A stretch of 64,000 bases of DNA from CBDAQA01 sp965198865 (lineage in GTDB: Bacteria > Planctomycetota > Phycisphaerae > Tepidisphaerales > Tepidisphaeraceae): contig CBDAQA010000003.1 in assembly GCA_965198865.1 (NCBI GenBank), positions 124,001-188,000 of the forward strand, given 5' to 3'. The translations under genes were made by a program, and so were the position numbers. Every line of letters begins with the position of its first letter. Position 1 is the first letter of the stretch. Positions 24,660 to 31,587 of the stretch are shown piece by piece. The notes beneath the pieces were generated by a model. The model was not told the DNA's origin, made no database searches, and saw only the letters and a program-made list of their open reading frames with translations.

Positions 24660-25235
24660 ATGCAAGTTGCCCAGCCCCAGGTCCAGATCGCTGCGCTGCG
24701 TGCGGTCAGCAACGGCCGCGCAACCGCGGTCATCCTCGCCGCCAGCGCCGCCGTGTTCGGCTTCCTCTGCTGGCTGCTCTACGTGAAGCAGGCGGGGGGC
24801 GACCAATCCCCGGTCATTCGCGCCCTGCCCGCCGTGAACGCGACGTTCAACGGCATCAGCACCGTGCTGCTGTCGGCCGGGTTCGTCGCGATCCTGAACC
24901 GGCGGTTTGCCCTGCACATGCGGCTGATGTTCGCCGCCCTGTGCAGTTCGGCCTGCTTCCTGATCGGCTACGTCGTCTACCACAACGCCCACGGCGACAC
25001 GCGGTTCCTCAACCACGGCCCGATCGTCCGCCCGGCCTACTTTGCGATCCTGATCTCGCACGTCGCCCTGTCAGCCGTGGCGGTGCCGCTGATCCTGTCC
25101 AGCTTCTTCCTGTCGCTCTCGGGCCGGTACGGGCTGCACAGGCGCGTGAGCCGGTTCACGTTCCCCATCTGGCTGTACGTGTCGGTCACCGGCGTGGTCG
25201 TGTTCGCGATGCTGAAGCTCTACAATCACGCGTGA
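24660..25235 (+). CDS. DUF420 membrane protein
   Basis: 191 residues from ATG 24660 (a GTG at 24654 is possible). Membrane helices at about 20-40, 55-75 (NATFNGISTVLLSAGFVAIL), 85-105 (HMRLMFAALCSSACFLIGYVVYH), 122-145 (YFAILISHVALSAVAVPLIL) and 160-185. DUF420 proteins have conserved His residues in the helices (here in HMRL, VYHNAHG, LISHVAL, YNHA) and are tied to haem-copper oxidase assembly (CtaM type). The stop overlaps the ATG of the next small gene (TGATG), so the two are coupled. Confidence 0.88.
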   Translation: MQVAQPQVQIAALRAVSNGRATAVILAASAAVFGFLCWLLYVKQAGGDQSPVIRALPAVNATFNGISTVLLSAGFVAILNRRFALHMRLMFAALCSSACFLIGYVVYHNAHGDTRFLNHGPIVRPAYFAILISHVALSAVAVPLILSSFFLSLSGRYGLHRRVSRFTFPIWLYVSVTGVVVFAMLKLYNHA

Positions 25236-25504
25236 TGATGCCCCGCCGAACCCACACCGCGAGCCGGACCCACCGCGGCGCCGCGGGCCTCGCCTTGGCG
25301 ATCGCGCTGTCGGCCCCAGTCGTCGCCCGCGCCTGCCCGATGTGCAAGGACGGAGCCGCGATGCCCGCGCAACAGCCAAAAACGGCCGCCCCCGCCGAGG
25401 CGGCGGCGCTCGACTTCAACACCAGCATCTACGTGATGCTCGGCGTCGTCGGCACCGTCGGCGCGACGGTCGGCCGGGTGATGTTCAAGGCCGTGCGTGG
25501 CTGA
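25235..25504 (+). CDS. Small exported CPMC-motif protein (89 aa)
   Basis: ATG at 25235 overlaps the DUF420 stop. After a signal peptide (about 1-33, ending LSAPVVARA) comes CPMCKDGAAM, then a Pro/Ala linker and one C-terminal helix (NTSIYVMLGVVGTVGATVGR). The Cys pair directly after the signal region could bind copper or be a redox site. Its position behind SCO and DUF420 fits a role in oxidase metal assembly. I know of no named family. The endonuclease gene starts inside its last codons at 25497. Confidence 0.75.
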   Translation: MMPRRTHTASRTHRGAAGLALAIALSAPVVARACPMCKDGAAMPAQQPKTAAPAEAAALDFNTSIYVMLGVVGTVGATVGRVMFKAVRG

Positions 25505-26165
25505 TCGGCCGTTCGACATCGACCTCGCCATCCGCCGGCTGCGGACCGCGGTGAAGCCGTACGCGCCGGCCGCGATGTTCCAGTTGGCGGACGAGGGGTT
25601 CACGTCGCTGTTCGAACAGCTGGTGTCGTGCATCGTCTCGATCCGCACGTTCGAGGAGGTGACGCTGCCGACGTGCCGCCGGCTGTTCGCCGCCGCCCGC
25701 ACGCCCGCCGCGGTCGCCGCGTTGTCGGTCGCCCAGATCGACCGGCTGATCGCCACCTGCACGTTTCACGCCCCCAAGGCGACGCAGATCCGCGCGATCG
25801 CGCAGCGCACGGTGGCCGATTTCGCCGGTGTCCTGCCGTGCGACTTCGACGCGCTCACGAGCTTCGCCGGCGTGGGTCCCAAGTGTGCGAACCTGGCGAT
25901 GGGCATCGCCTGCGCCGAGCCGCACGGCATCCCGGTCGACGTCCACGTCCACCGCATCGCCAACCGCTGGGGGCTCATCCGCACGACAACGCCGGAGCAG
26001 ACGATGGCGGCGCTGGAGGCCGCGCTGCCGCGGAAGTACTGGATGGAGATCAACCGGCTGCTGGTGCCGTTCGGCAAGTTCGTCTGCACCGGCAAGGGGC
26101 CAAGGTGCTCGACGTGCCCGCTGGCGGACATGTGCCGGCGCGTGGGGGTGACCGCGCGCCGGTGA
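25497..26165 (+). CDS. Endonuclease III-like DNA glycosylase/AP lyase
   Basis: 222 residues from a GTG at 25497 that overlaps the preceding gene by 8 bases. HhH-GPD superfamily: the helix-hairpin-helix FAGVGPKCANLAMG carries the catalytic Lys, and VDVHVHRIANRWGL the catalytic Asp. Four cysteines in the pattern C-x6-C-x2-C-x5-C (CTGKGPRCSTCPLADMC) bind a 4Fe-4S cluster. It should remove oxidised pyrimidines and cut the abasic site by beta-elimination in base excision repair. The name nth is likely but subfamilies exist, so I leave the symbol open. Translational overlap with the copper-assembly genes may be incidental. Confidence 0.93.
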   Translation: MADRPFDIDLAIRRLRTAVKPYAPAAMFQLADEGFTSLFEQLVSCIVSIRTFEEVTLPTCRRLFAAARTPAAVAALSVAQIDRLIATCTFHAPKATQIRAIAQRTVADFAGVLPCDFDALTSFAGVGPKCANLAMGIACAEPHGIPVDVHVHRIANRWGLIRTTTPEQTMAALEAALPRKYWMEINRLLVPFGKFVCTGKGPRCSTCPLADMCRRVGVTARR

Positions 26166-26346
26166 CGGGGGGCGTCGATCCGCCGTCCACCCCATTTAGA
26201 CCGGTTGGCGTCGCCGGCGAGTCCTCGCCGGCTTCGGTCGGGTCGCGACCCGCGGCGTGACCCGCGTGACATTTTGCCGCTAGTCGCCCGGCGACGGCGT
26301 CGGATAGAACGGACCGGGTCGGGGGCAGTGCGCGAAGGAGGCGGTC
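26166..26346. other. Gap with a short hairpin
   Basis: 181 bases with the palindrome CGCCGGCGAGTCCTCGCCGG near 26210, suitable as a terminator stem for the endonuclease gene but without a T-tract. The rest shows nothing specific up to the ribosome-binding site GAAGGAGG before 26347. Confidence 0.5.
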
Positions 26347-27075
26347 ATGCGTCGGGTCCGTTTGCTTGGTCTGATGTCCGCCGTGGTCGCCACGGCCGTC
26401 CCGCTCGCCCTCGCGCAGTCGACCCAGCCGGCGACCGCCCCTTCCGCCGGTGGGGAACCGTCGCCCAAGGCGGCGGTCAAGGCGTTCGTCTCGGCCCAGA
26501 TCAAGGGGGACGGGCCAGCCATCCGCGCCGTCCTGCTGACGACCAGCCCGACCGAGGAGCGGATGGCCGGCGCGATCGCCGACCTCGCCGTCGCCATCGC
26601 CGACCTGGACAAGGCGATGATCGCCAAGTTCGGCGCCGCCCAGACCGAGCCGCTCATGGGCGACCCGGCCGACGCGCTCAAGGCGAACATGGACAAGCTG
26701 GAGAAGGCCACCGAGAGGGTGACCGGCGACACGGCCACCGTCACCAGCGCGCCCGACGCGCCGCCCGGCGGCGCCGCGCCCGGCGGCCCGTCGCCGCAGG
26801 ACGCGATGACGCTGAAGAGGGTCGACGCGCAATGGAAAGTGAGCGTGGCCGACCTGTCAAAGGGCAGCGCGACGGCCGACGTGGAGAAGACGCTGGGCAG
26901 CGTGGACACGGCCGTGGCGGGGTACCGGTCGGTGCTGTCGGACCTGACCGGCGGCAAGCTGACGACGGTCGACGCCGTCGCCGCGGCGCTGAACGCGAAG
27001 CTCGCCCCGGCCGGCGCGGGCGCGCCGGCCGGGGCGGCACCGATGCAGCCGATCACGCCTGCGCCAGCGAAGTGA
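26347..27075 (+). CDS. Exported protein of unknown function
   Basis: 242 residues, ATG with GGAGG upstream. Signal peptide MRRVRLLGLMSAVVATAVPLALAQ. The mature part begins with a Ser/Thr/Pro/Ala linker. A helical region with SPKAAVKAFVSAQIKGDGPA follows, recalling NTF2/DUF4878-type lipoprotein domains (one helix preceding a sheet). Lys/Asp-rich helices and a Gly/Pro/Ala tail complete it. TLKRVDAQWKVSVADLSKG fits the closing strand of such a fold. No catalytic motif is visible. Probably a periplasmic protein with its own transcript. Confidence 0.75.
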   Translation: MRRVRLLGLMSAVVATAVPLALAQSTQPATAPSAGGEPSPKAAVKAFVSAQIKGDGPAIRAVLLTTSPTEERMAGAIADLAVAIADLDKAMIAKFGAAQTEPLMGDPADALKANMDKLEKATERVTGDTATVTSAPDAPPGGAAPGGPSPQDAMTLKRVDAQWKVSVADLSKGSATADVEKTLGSVDTAVAGYRSVLSDLTGGKLTTVDAVAAALNAKLAPAGAGAPAGAAPMQPITPAPAK

Positions 27076-27193
27076 TTTCACTGCCGTTTCCCCCAAGGGC
27101 GGCACTGCGGCACCGGTGTTGCTTGGTCGCGACTGACGAAGCGTGCCACGTCCGTGCGTGGCCATCATTCAGGCAAAACGAACGGTGCAAATC

Positions 27194-27787
27194 ATGGCGA
27201 ACGAACTGAACGGCAAGAAGGTTGCGATCCTGGTGGCGAGCGGTTTCGAGCAGGTCGAGCTGACCGAGCCCAAGAAGGCGCTCGAGGCGGCCGGGGCGAC
27301 GACGACGCTGATCTCGCTCGAGGGCGGCACGGTGCGCGGGTTCAACCGCGACGACCCGGCCGACAGCTTCAAGGTCGAGAAGACAATCGACAGCGTCTCG
27401 GCCAAGGACTACGACGCGCTGCTCCTGCCCGGCGGCGTGTCCAACCCCGACAAGCTGCGCGTGAACGCGCAGGCGGTCGCGTTCGTGAAGGCGTTCGCCG
27501 ACGTCGGCAAGCCGATCGCCGCCATTTGCCACGGGCCGTGGACGCTGATCGACGCGGGCATCGCCAAGGGCAAGACGCTGACCAGTTGGCCGTCGCTCAG
27601 GGCCGACCTCACCAATGCTGGGGCCACATGGGTGGACGAGGAGGTCCACAACCACCATGGCCTGATCACCAGCCGGAAGCCGAGCGACATCCCCGCGTTC
27701 AACAAGAAGATGATCGAGGAGATCGCCGAGGGGAAGCACGCCGCCAACTACGCGGCCGGCGCGAAGCAGACGGCCGGGGCGCACTGA
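27194..27787 (+). CDS. DJ-1/PfpI-family protein (type 1 glutamine amidotransferase fold)
   Basis: 197 residues from ATG 27194 (MANELNGKKVAILVASGFEQ). The nucleophile elbow AAICHGPWTLIDAG holds the Cys-His of PfpI proteases/deglycases. The Glu of GFEQVEL is the conserved acid, and DALLLPGGVSNPDKLR and LTSWPSLRADLTNAGATWVD are standard. The C-terminal part (GLITSRKPSDIPAFNKKMIE) is complete. Members detoxify glyoxal adducts or act as stress proteases in the cytoplasm. It is followed by a family A palindrome and a cupin gene. Confidence 0.92.
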   Translation: MANELNGKKVAILVASGFEQVELTEPKKALEAAGATTTLISLEGGTVRGFNRDDPADSFKVEKTIDSVSAKDYDALLLPGGVSNPDKLRVNAQAVAFVKAFADVGKPIAAICHGPWTLIDAGIAKGKTLTSWPSLRADLTNAGATWVDEEVHNHHGLITSRKPSDIPAFNKKMIEEIAEGKHAANYAAGAKQTAGAH

Positions 27788-27815
27788 GGCACGAGGTCAA
27801 CCGACCAGTCTTAGC

Positions 27816-27842
27816 GAGCCCCGGGTTTACACCTGGGGCTTC
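27816..27842 (+). terminator. Family A palindrome, possible terminator of the PfpI gene
   Basis: GAGCCCCGGG...CCTGGGGCTTC followed by TTCAC, 28 bases past the PfpI stop. The hairpin ends 5 bases before the cupin ATG at 27848, so a terminator here would require the cupin promoter to be further upstream or the cupin start to be later. Confidence 0.5.
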
Positions 27843-27847
27843 TTCAC

Positions 27848-28375
27848 ATGGTGGGCGTGATGCGAATTCCCGACGACGACCCGAAGCGGAACATGAAGGT
27901 GGCGCGGCCCGACATCGACGGCGGGCTGCCGCACATCGGCATCGTTGGCGACACGTACACCGTGCTGCTGAGCGGGGCCGACACGGCCGGGCGGTACTGC
28001 CTGATCGACATGCACGTCCCGCCCGGCGGCGGGCCGCCGCCGCACCGGCACGACTTCGAGGAGTCGTTCACCGTCCTCACCGGCCAGATCGACGTCACCT
28101 TCCGCGGCGTCACGGCGACCTTGCACGCCGGCGAGACCGGCCACGTCCCCGCCAACGCGCCGCACCAGTTCGCCAACTCGACCGACCAGCCGGCTCGGCT
28201 GCTCTGCACCTGCTCTCCTGCTGGCCAGGAAACGTTCTTCGCCGACGTCGGCGTCCCTGTAGCCACGCGCACGATGCATCCCCCGAAGCCCGACGACGCC
28301 GCCATGGCGGCGTTCAAAGAGAAGTCGGAAGCCCTCGCGCCGAAGTTCAAAACGGAACTGCTGGCGTCGGCGTGA
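27848..28375 (+). CDS. Cupin-domain protein
   Basis: 175 residues from ATG 27848 (ATG 27860 also possible, leaving more room after the palindrome). One cupin barrel: motif 1 GGGPPPHRHDFEESFTVLTG supplies two His and a Glu, motif 2 GHVPANAPHQFAN the third His, so a mononuclear metal site (Fe, Mn, Ni or Zn) is likely. The C-terminal tail is helical. Cytoplasmic. Small cupins include dioxygenases, isomerases and sugar-binding proteins; the substrate is not evident. Possibly linked to the stress genes around it (DJ-1, MsrA, MsrB). Confidence 0.88.
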   Translation: MVGVMRIPDDDPKRNMKVARPDIDGGLPHIGIVGDTYTVLLSGADTAGRYCLIDMHVPPGGGPPPHRHDFEESFTVLTGQIDVTFRGVTATLHAGETGHVPANAPHQFANSTDQPARLLCTCSPAGQETFFADVGVPVATRTMHPPKPDDAAMAAFKEKSEALAPKFKTELLASA

Positions 28376-28390
28376 CCATCAAGAGGGATT

Positions 28391-28571
28391 ATCCACGACG
28401 GACACGAAGCCACACGAAGAAGAGGACTGCTGCTCTGGTCAGGCCTCGACGTTTCTTCAGCCGAAACGCAGGCACCACAGAAGGAGGAAATCCCAACGGT
28501 GAATCTGGGTCTCCAACTCTTAGCCCCGCGTTCTCTTCCCGTCGCGTCTCTCCGCGGATCACTTTTTTAAT
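28391..28571. other. Gap with half a family C repeat
   Basis: ATCCACGACGGACACGAAGC at 28391 is one arm of the family C repeat with no matching second arm in the gap, so this copy is decayed. ACTTTTTTAATTC lies next to the msrB stop at 28572. On the minus strand it reads as an A-run, so it is not a terminator for msrB. Confidence 0.6.
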
Positions 28572-29042
28572 TCACCCCGCGTCAGGCTTGAGGTTCAGGC
28601 TGGCCGAGTTCATGCAGTAGCGGAGGCCGGTGGGGCGGGGGCCGTCGGGGAAGACGTGGCCGAGGTGGGCGTCGCAGTTGCCGCACACCGACTCGACGCG
28701 GACCATGCCGTGGCCGGCGTCGCGGTGCTCGCCGACGGCCGTGGTCGCGATCGGCTGGTAGAAGCTGGGCCAGCCGGTGCCGCTGTCGAACTTCGTCTCC
28801 GATCGGAACAGGTCGTTGCCGCAACACGCGCAGGCGTAGGTGCCCGCCGTTTTGGTGTCCCAGTACTTCCCCGTGAACGGCCGCTCGGTGCCCGCTTTGC
28901 GGGCGATCGCGAACTGCTCCGGCGTGAGCAGCGCGCGCCACTCCGCCTCAGTCTTGTCCTTCCAGTGCGTCGCCCCGCACCCGCTGCCGACGCCATCGAT
29001 CGAGCACGATGCGGCGGTTTCGGTCTCTGTTTCGGTTGCCAT
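28572..29042 (-). CDS. msrB: Peptide-methionine (R)-S-oxide reductase
   Basis: 156 residues. It reduces methionine-R-sulfoxide in proteins using thioredoxin. The catalytic Cys is in LRYCMNSASL. The zinc is held by the Cys pairs CACCGND and SVCGNCDAHLGHVF. Substrate residues GTGWPSF and EVRVE-like HGMVRVESVCG are conserved. The N terminus has a Thr/Glu repeat (MATETETETAAS) and a further Cys pair (CSIDGVGSGCG) not usual for the family. No signal peptide. msrA lies 102 bases upstream on the same strand, separated by a 21-bp perfect hairpin, and the two probably form a unit. Confidence 0.95.
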   Translation of the reverse strand: MATETETETAASCSIDGVGSGCGATHWKDKTEAEWRALLTPEQFAIARKAGTERPFTGKYWDTKTAGTYACACCGNDLFRSETKFDSGTGWPSFYQPIATTAVGEHRDAGHGMVRVESVCGNCDAHLGHVFPDGPRPTGLRYCMNSASLNLKPDAG

Positions 29043-29079
29043 AGTTGCTGCTCCTGAATGGATGTCCTGGGCAGACCAA

Positions 29080-29135
29080 GCCGGCGTCTGAGGGACGCCG
29101 AAGACCCGGGTCGTCGGCGTCCCTCAGACGCCGGC
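29080..29135. repeat. Perfect 21-bp inverted repeat between msrA and msrB
   Basis: Arm GCCGGCGTCTGAGGGACGCC(G) at 29080-29100 and its exact complement at 29115-29135 around a 14-base loop. It could end the msrA transcript or protect a processed 3' end ahead of msrB. Confidence 0.85.
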
Positions 29136-29144
29136 CTGGCCATT

Positions 29145-29786
29145 CTACTTCTTCCCGTTCCCCAGGTGACAGACGTAGTGCTCGCCCTGCTTGGCGAAGT
29201 AGTCCTGGTGGTACTCCTCGGCCCGGTAGAAGTCGGCGGCCGGGACGACCTGCGTCACGATCGGGCCAACGTACAGGCCGCTGGCGTCGCGCTTGGCCTT
29301 GTCGGCCTCGGCCACCTTCCTCTGCTCGGGCGTGCGGTAGAAGATCACGCTGCGGTAGCTGTCGCCCACGTCGGGGCCCTGGCGGTCGGCGGTCGTCGGG
29401 TCGTGGTTCTCGAAGAAGACGTCGACCAGCTGCTGGTAGCTCACCTTGGCCGGGTCGTAGTAGACGCGCACGGTCTCGGCGTGGCCGGTCGTGTGGGTGC
29501 AGACGTCCTCGTACGTGGGGTTGGCGGTGTGGCCCCCCTCGTACCCGACCTCGGTGGCGAGCACGCCGTCGATCTTGCGGAACGTCCCCTCCGAGCCCCA
29601 GAAGCAGCCGGCGGCGAAGTCGGCGATGCCGGCGCTCTTCAACCGGTCGTCGCCGACCGGCGCGGTCGTCGGCGTCGGCTTGCCCGGCTGGGCGGCGGAC
29701 GCGGCCGGGCTGTCGGCCCCGGCCTCGGAACAGGCGGCCACGCCGAGCGCGGCCAGCACCAACACGCTCCAGATCCATTTGCCCAT
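29145..29786 (-). CDS. msrA: Peptide-methionine (S)-S-oxide reductase, lipoprotein form
   Basis: 213 residues from ATG 29786 (GGAGG upstream). The N terminus is a lipoprotein signal (WSVLVLAALGVAACSE, lipobox Cys about 22), so this MsrA should be anchored outside the cytoplasmic membrane, unlike the usual cytosolic form. The catalytic motif GCFWGSEGTF is followed by VGYEGGHTANPTYEDVCTHT, HAETVRVYYDP and HQDYF. It reduces methionine-S-sulfoxide. An Ala/Pro/Thr linker joins the anchor and enzyme. Upstream of msrB on the same strand, while divergent from the gene at 29858. Confidence 0.95.
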   Translation of the reverse strand: MGKWIWSVLVLAALGVAACSEAGADSPAASAAQPGKPTPTTAPVGDDRLKSAGIADFAAGCFWGSEGTFRKIDGVLATEVGYEGGHTANPTYEDVCTHTTGHAETVRVYYDPAKVSYQQLVDVFFENHDPTTADRQGPDVGDSYRSVIFYRTPEQRKVAEADKAKRDASGLYVGPIVTQVVPAADFYRAEEYHQDYFAKQGEHYVCHLGNGKK

Positions 29787-29857
29787 CGGGTAGCCTCCGG
29801 TGACGAACTGCTGCATCATTGTAGGTCGGCCGAACGGACCGTGCCGGGGAGAATCAC

Positions 29858-30433
29858 GTGTCGCACAAGGGTAAGTGGAACAAGTACACGCTGCCGATGC
29901 CGCCCAACCACGGGTGGAAGTGCAGCCCCGGTCACAACCTGTTCATCGCCGACCGCGGCGCGGTCCGCTTCGAGTACCCCGAGGGCTGGCACCACGGCCC
30001 CGAGGACGACGGCTCCATCGGCTTCCACGACCGCGAGCCGCCAGACGACGACTGCTCGCTACGCGCGTCCGTCATCCACTTCCCGCCCGGCGTCAAGCTG
30101 GCCGACGTCGACCGAGAGTTGCCGCTGGACAAGCTGATCGTCGACGCCGTCGCCCGCGACACGCGGTCGGTGGCGTTCGACGGCACGGTCCACCGCGTAC
30201 ACAAGCTCGACGCCGCCGTCGTCTGGGTGCAGATGGCGTTCATGGACCCGGTCGAGCACCGCCCCGCCCGCAGCCGCATGTGCATGGCCCGGGCGCGAGG
30301 GGTTCAGCCGCTGATCACCATGGACTACTGGGACGATCAGGCCGAGCGGTTCGAGCCGGTGTGGGCGAACGTCATGCGGTCGCTGTGGGTGGCCGTCCCG
30401 ATCGCCGGGCTGGGCGGCGAGTCCGCGAATTGA
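29858..30433 (+). CDS. Conserved-looking protein of unknown function
   Basis: 191 residues from a GTG at 29858 with GGGGAG before it. It starts MSHKGKWNKYTLPMPPNHGW and contains NLFIADRGAVRFEYPEGWHH, ASVIHFPPGV, FDGTVHRVHKLDAAVVWVQM and DYWDDQAERFEPVWANVMRS. The pattern of a strand with FEYPEGW and a closing helix with VWANVMRSL resembles PsbP/DcrB/DUF1795-type small domains, but this is a fold impression only. No signal peptide or membrane helix. Divergent from msrA; convergent with the methyltransferase. Confidence 0.75.
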   Translation: MSHKGKWNKYTLPMPPNHGWKCSPGHNLFIADRGAVRFEYPEGWHHGPEDDGSIGFHDREPPDDDCSLRASVIHFPPGVKLADVDRELPLDKLIVDAVARDTRSVAFDGTVHRVHKLDAAVVWVQMAFMDPVEHRPARSRMCMARARGVQPLITMDYWDDQAERFEPVWANVMRSLWVAVPIAGLGGESAN

Positions 30434-30447
30434 ATGTCACAAGGATC

Positions 30448-30492
30448 AGCCCAGCGGTTCCGCCGCGGGTTCCACCGCGGAGCCGCTGGGCT
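30448..30492. terminator. Hairpin between convergent genes
   Basis: Arms AGCCCAGCGG (30448-30457) and CCGCTGGGCT (30483-30492), with inner complementary CCGCGG stretches, just after the stop at 30433 and before the end of the minus-strand gene at 30510. No T-tract. It may terminate both. Confidence 0.5.
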
Positions 30493-30509
30493 CTGTCGCG
30501 TGCCCGAAC

Positions 30510-31577
30510 TCACGCCTTCACCGCTGCCGCGTACAGCGTCAGCCCGTTCACCACCTTCACCTGGTCGATCCGGAACCCGCCTGCGGCCAGCTCGTCGCGC
30601 AGGCGGCGCTGGGTGAAGTGGTTCACGTGCCCGCAGCGGTAGCGGTGGTAGACGCTGCCGCGGACGAATCCCTGCCACACGCAGTTCACGTTGAACAGCA
30701 CGAACCACGGCCCCAGGAAGAAGTCGTACGGCACGGTGATCAGGAACGTCCCGTCGTCCTTCAACACCCGCCGGACCTCGGGGAGGGTCGCCTCGAGGTT
30801 GAGCAGGTGCTCCAGCGTCTCGGACATCACGACCAGGTCGAACGACCGGTCGGGCAGGCCGGTGCGCGACAGGTCGTCGGTGATGCGGTAGTCGACCAGC
30901 CGGCCGTGCCGCTGGGCGAACCGCATCATCGGCTCGTTCACGTCGACGCCGGTCACCGGCAGCTTGTCAACGTTCCACGCGCAGTTGCCGCAGCCCAGGT
31001 CGGCCACGGCCATGCCGGGGCGAAAGCGGCTGGCGACGAACCTGGTGAGGTTCTTGAACCGGCTGCTGTGGAACCAGGCGCGGATGGGGTTCACCTTCTC
31101 CGCGTCGGTCTGGTCGTCGTAGAACGCCTCGCCCATGGCCCGGTACTCGACCATTGCCAGCGTGGCCGAGCTGAACTGCGAGATGCGGTTCACCACCGTG
31201 TTCGCCACCGCCAGCAGCACCAGCACGGCCACGACGGCGGGCACGAGCGATGAGCCGTGCATCGCGAGCCACAGCAACGCCCCGGCGACGCCGGCGAACA
31301 GGGCGTACAGCGACACCTGCAGCGCGATCGGCGTGCGCAGGCGGACCTCCTGGTTCACGTGGGCCCAGTGGTAGTAGACGTGGTGGAACAGCTCGTTCAG
31401 CAGCGTGCCCATCGCGATCGCCAGCGGCGGCCACCAGCCGACCCACCCGGCCAACAGCAGGGTGACGACCAGGTTCAACCCCGACCCGAGCAGCCCGCCC
31501 AGCACGTACACGTACGCCGCCGGGTGCCGGAGCCGGTGCGTGACGGGGACGGTCGTCGTCGTGAGGGCGGTGGACAT
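30510..31577 (-). CDS. GtrA-like membrane domain fused to SAM methyltransferase
   Basis: 355 residues from ATG 31577. Residues about 17-140 are a GtrA-like four-helix membrane domain (YVLGGLLGSGLNLVVTLLLA, LGT-LLNELFHHVYYHW, LQVSLYALFAGVAGALLWLA, VPAVVAVLVLLAVANTVVN). Residues about 165-355 are a class I methyltransferase: ADLGCGNCAWNVDKL (SAM loop), TGVDVNEPMM, FDLVVMSETLEHLLNLE, VRRVLKDDGTFLITVPY. GtrA proteins are linked to flipping of lipid-linked sugars, so the fusion suggests methylation of a membrane glycolipid. It starts 10 bases after the stop of the GT39-like gene, hence an operon. Confidence 0.88.
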   Translation of the reverse strand: MSTALTTTTVPVTHRLRHPAAYVYVLGGLLGSGLNLVVTLLLAGWVGWWPPLAIAMGTLLNELFHHVYYHWAHVNQEVRLRTPIALQVSLYALFAGVAGALLWLAMHGSSLVPAVVAVLVLLAVANTVVNRISQFSSATLAMVEYRAMGEAFYDDQTDAEKVNPIRAWFHSSRFKNLTRFVASRFRPGMAVADLGCGNCAWNVDKLPVTGVDVNEPMMRFAQRHGRLVDYRITDDLSRTGLPDRSFDLVVMSETLEHLLNLEATLPEVRRVLKDDGTFLITVPYDFFLGPWFVLFNVNCVWQGFVRGSVYHRYRCGHVNHFTQRRLRDELAAGGFRIDQVKVVNGLTLYAAAVKA

Positions 31578-31587
31578 CGCCGGCAGT

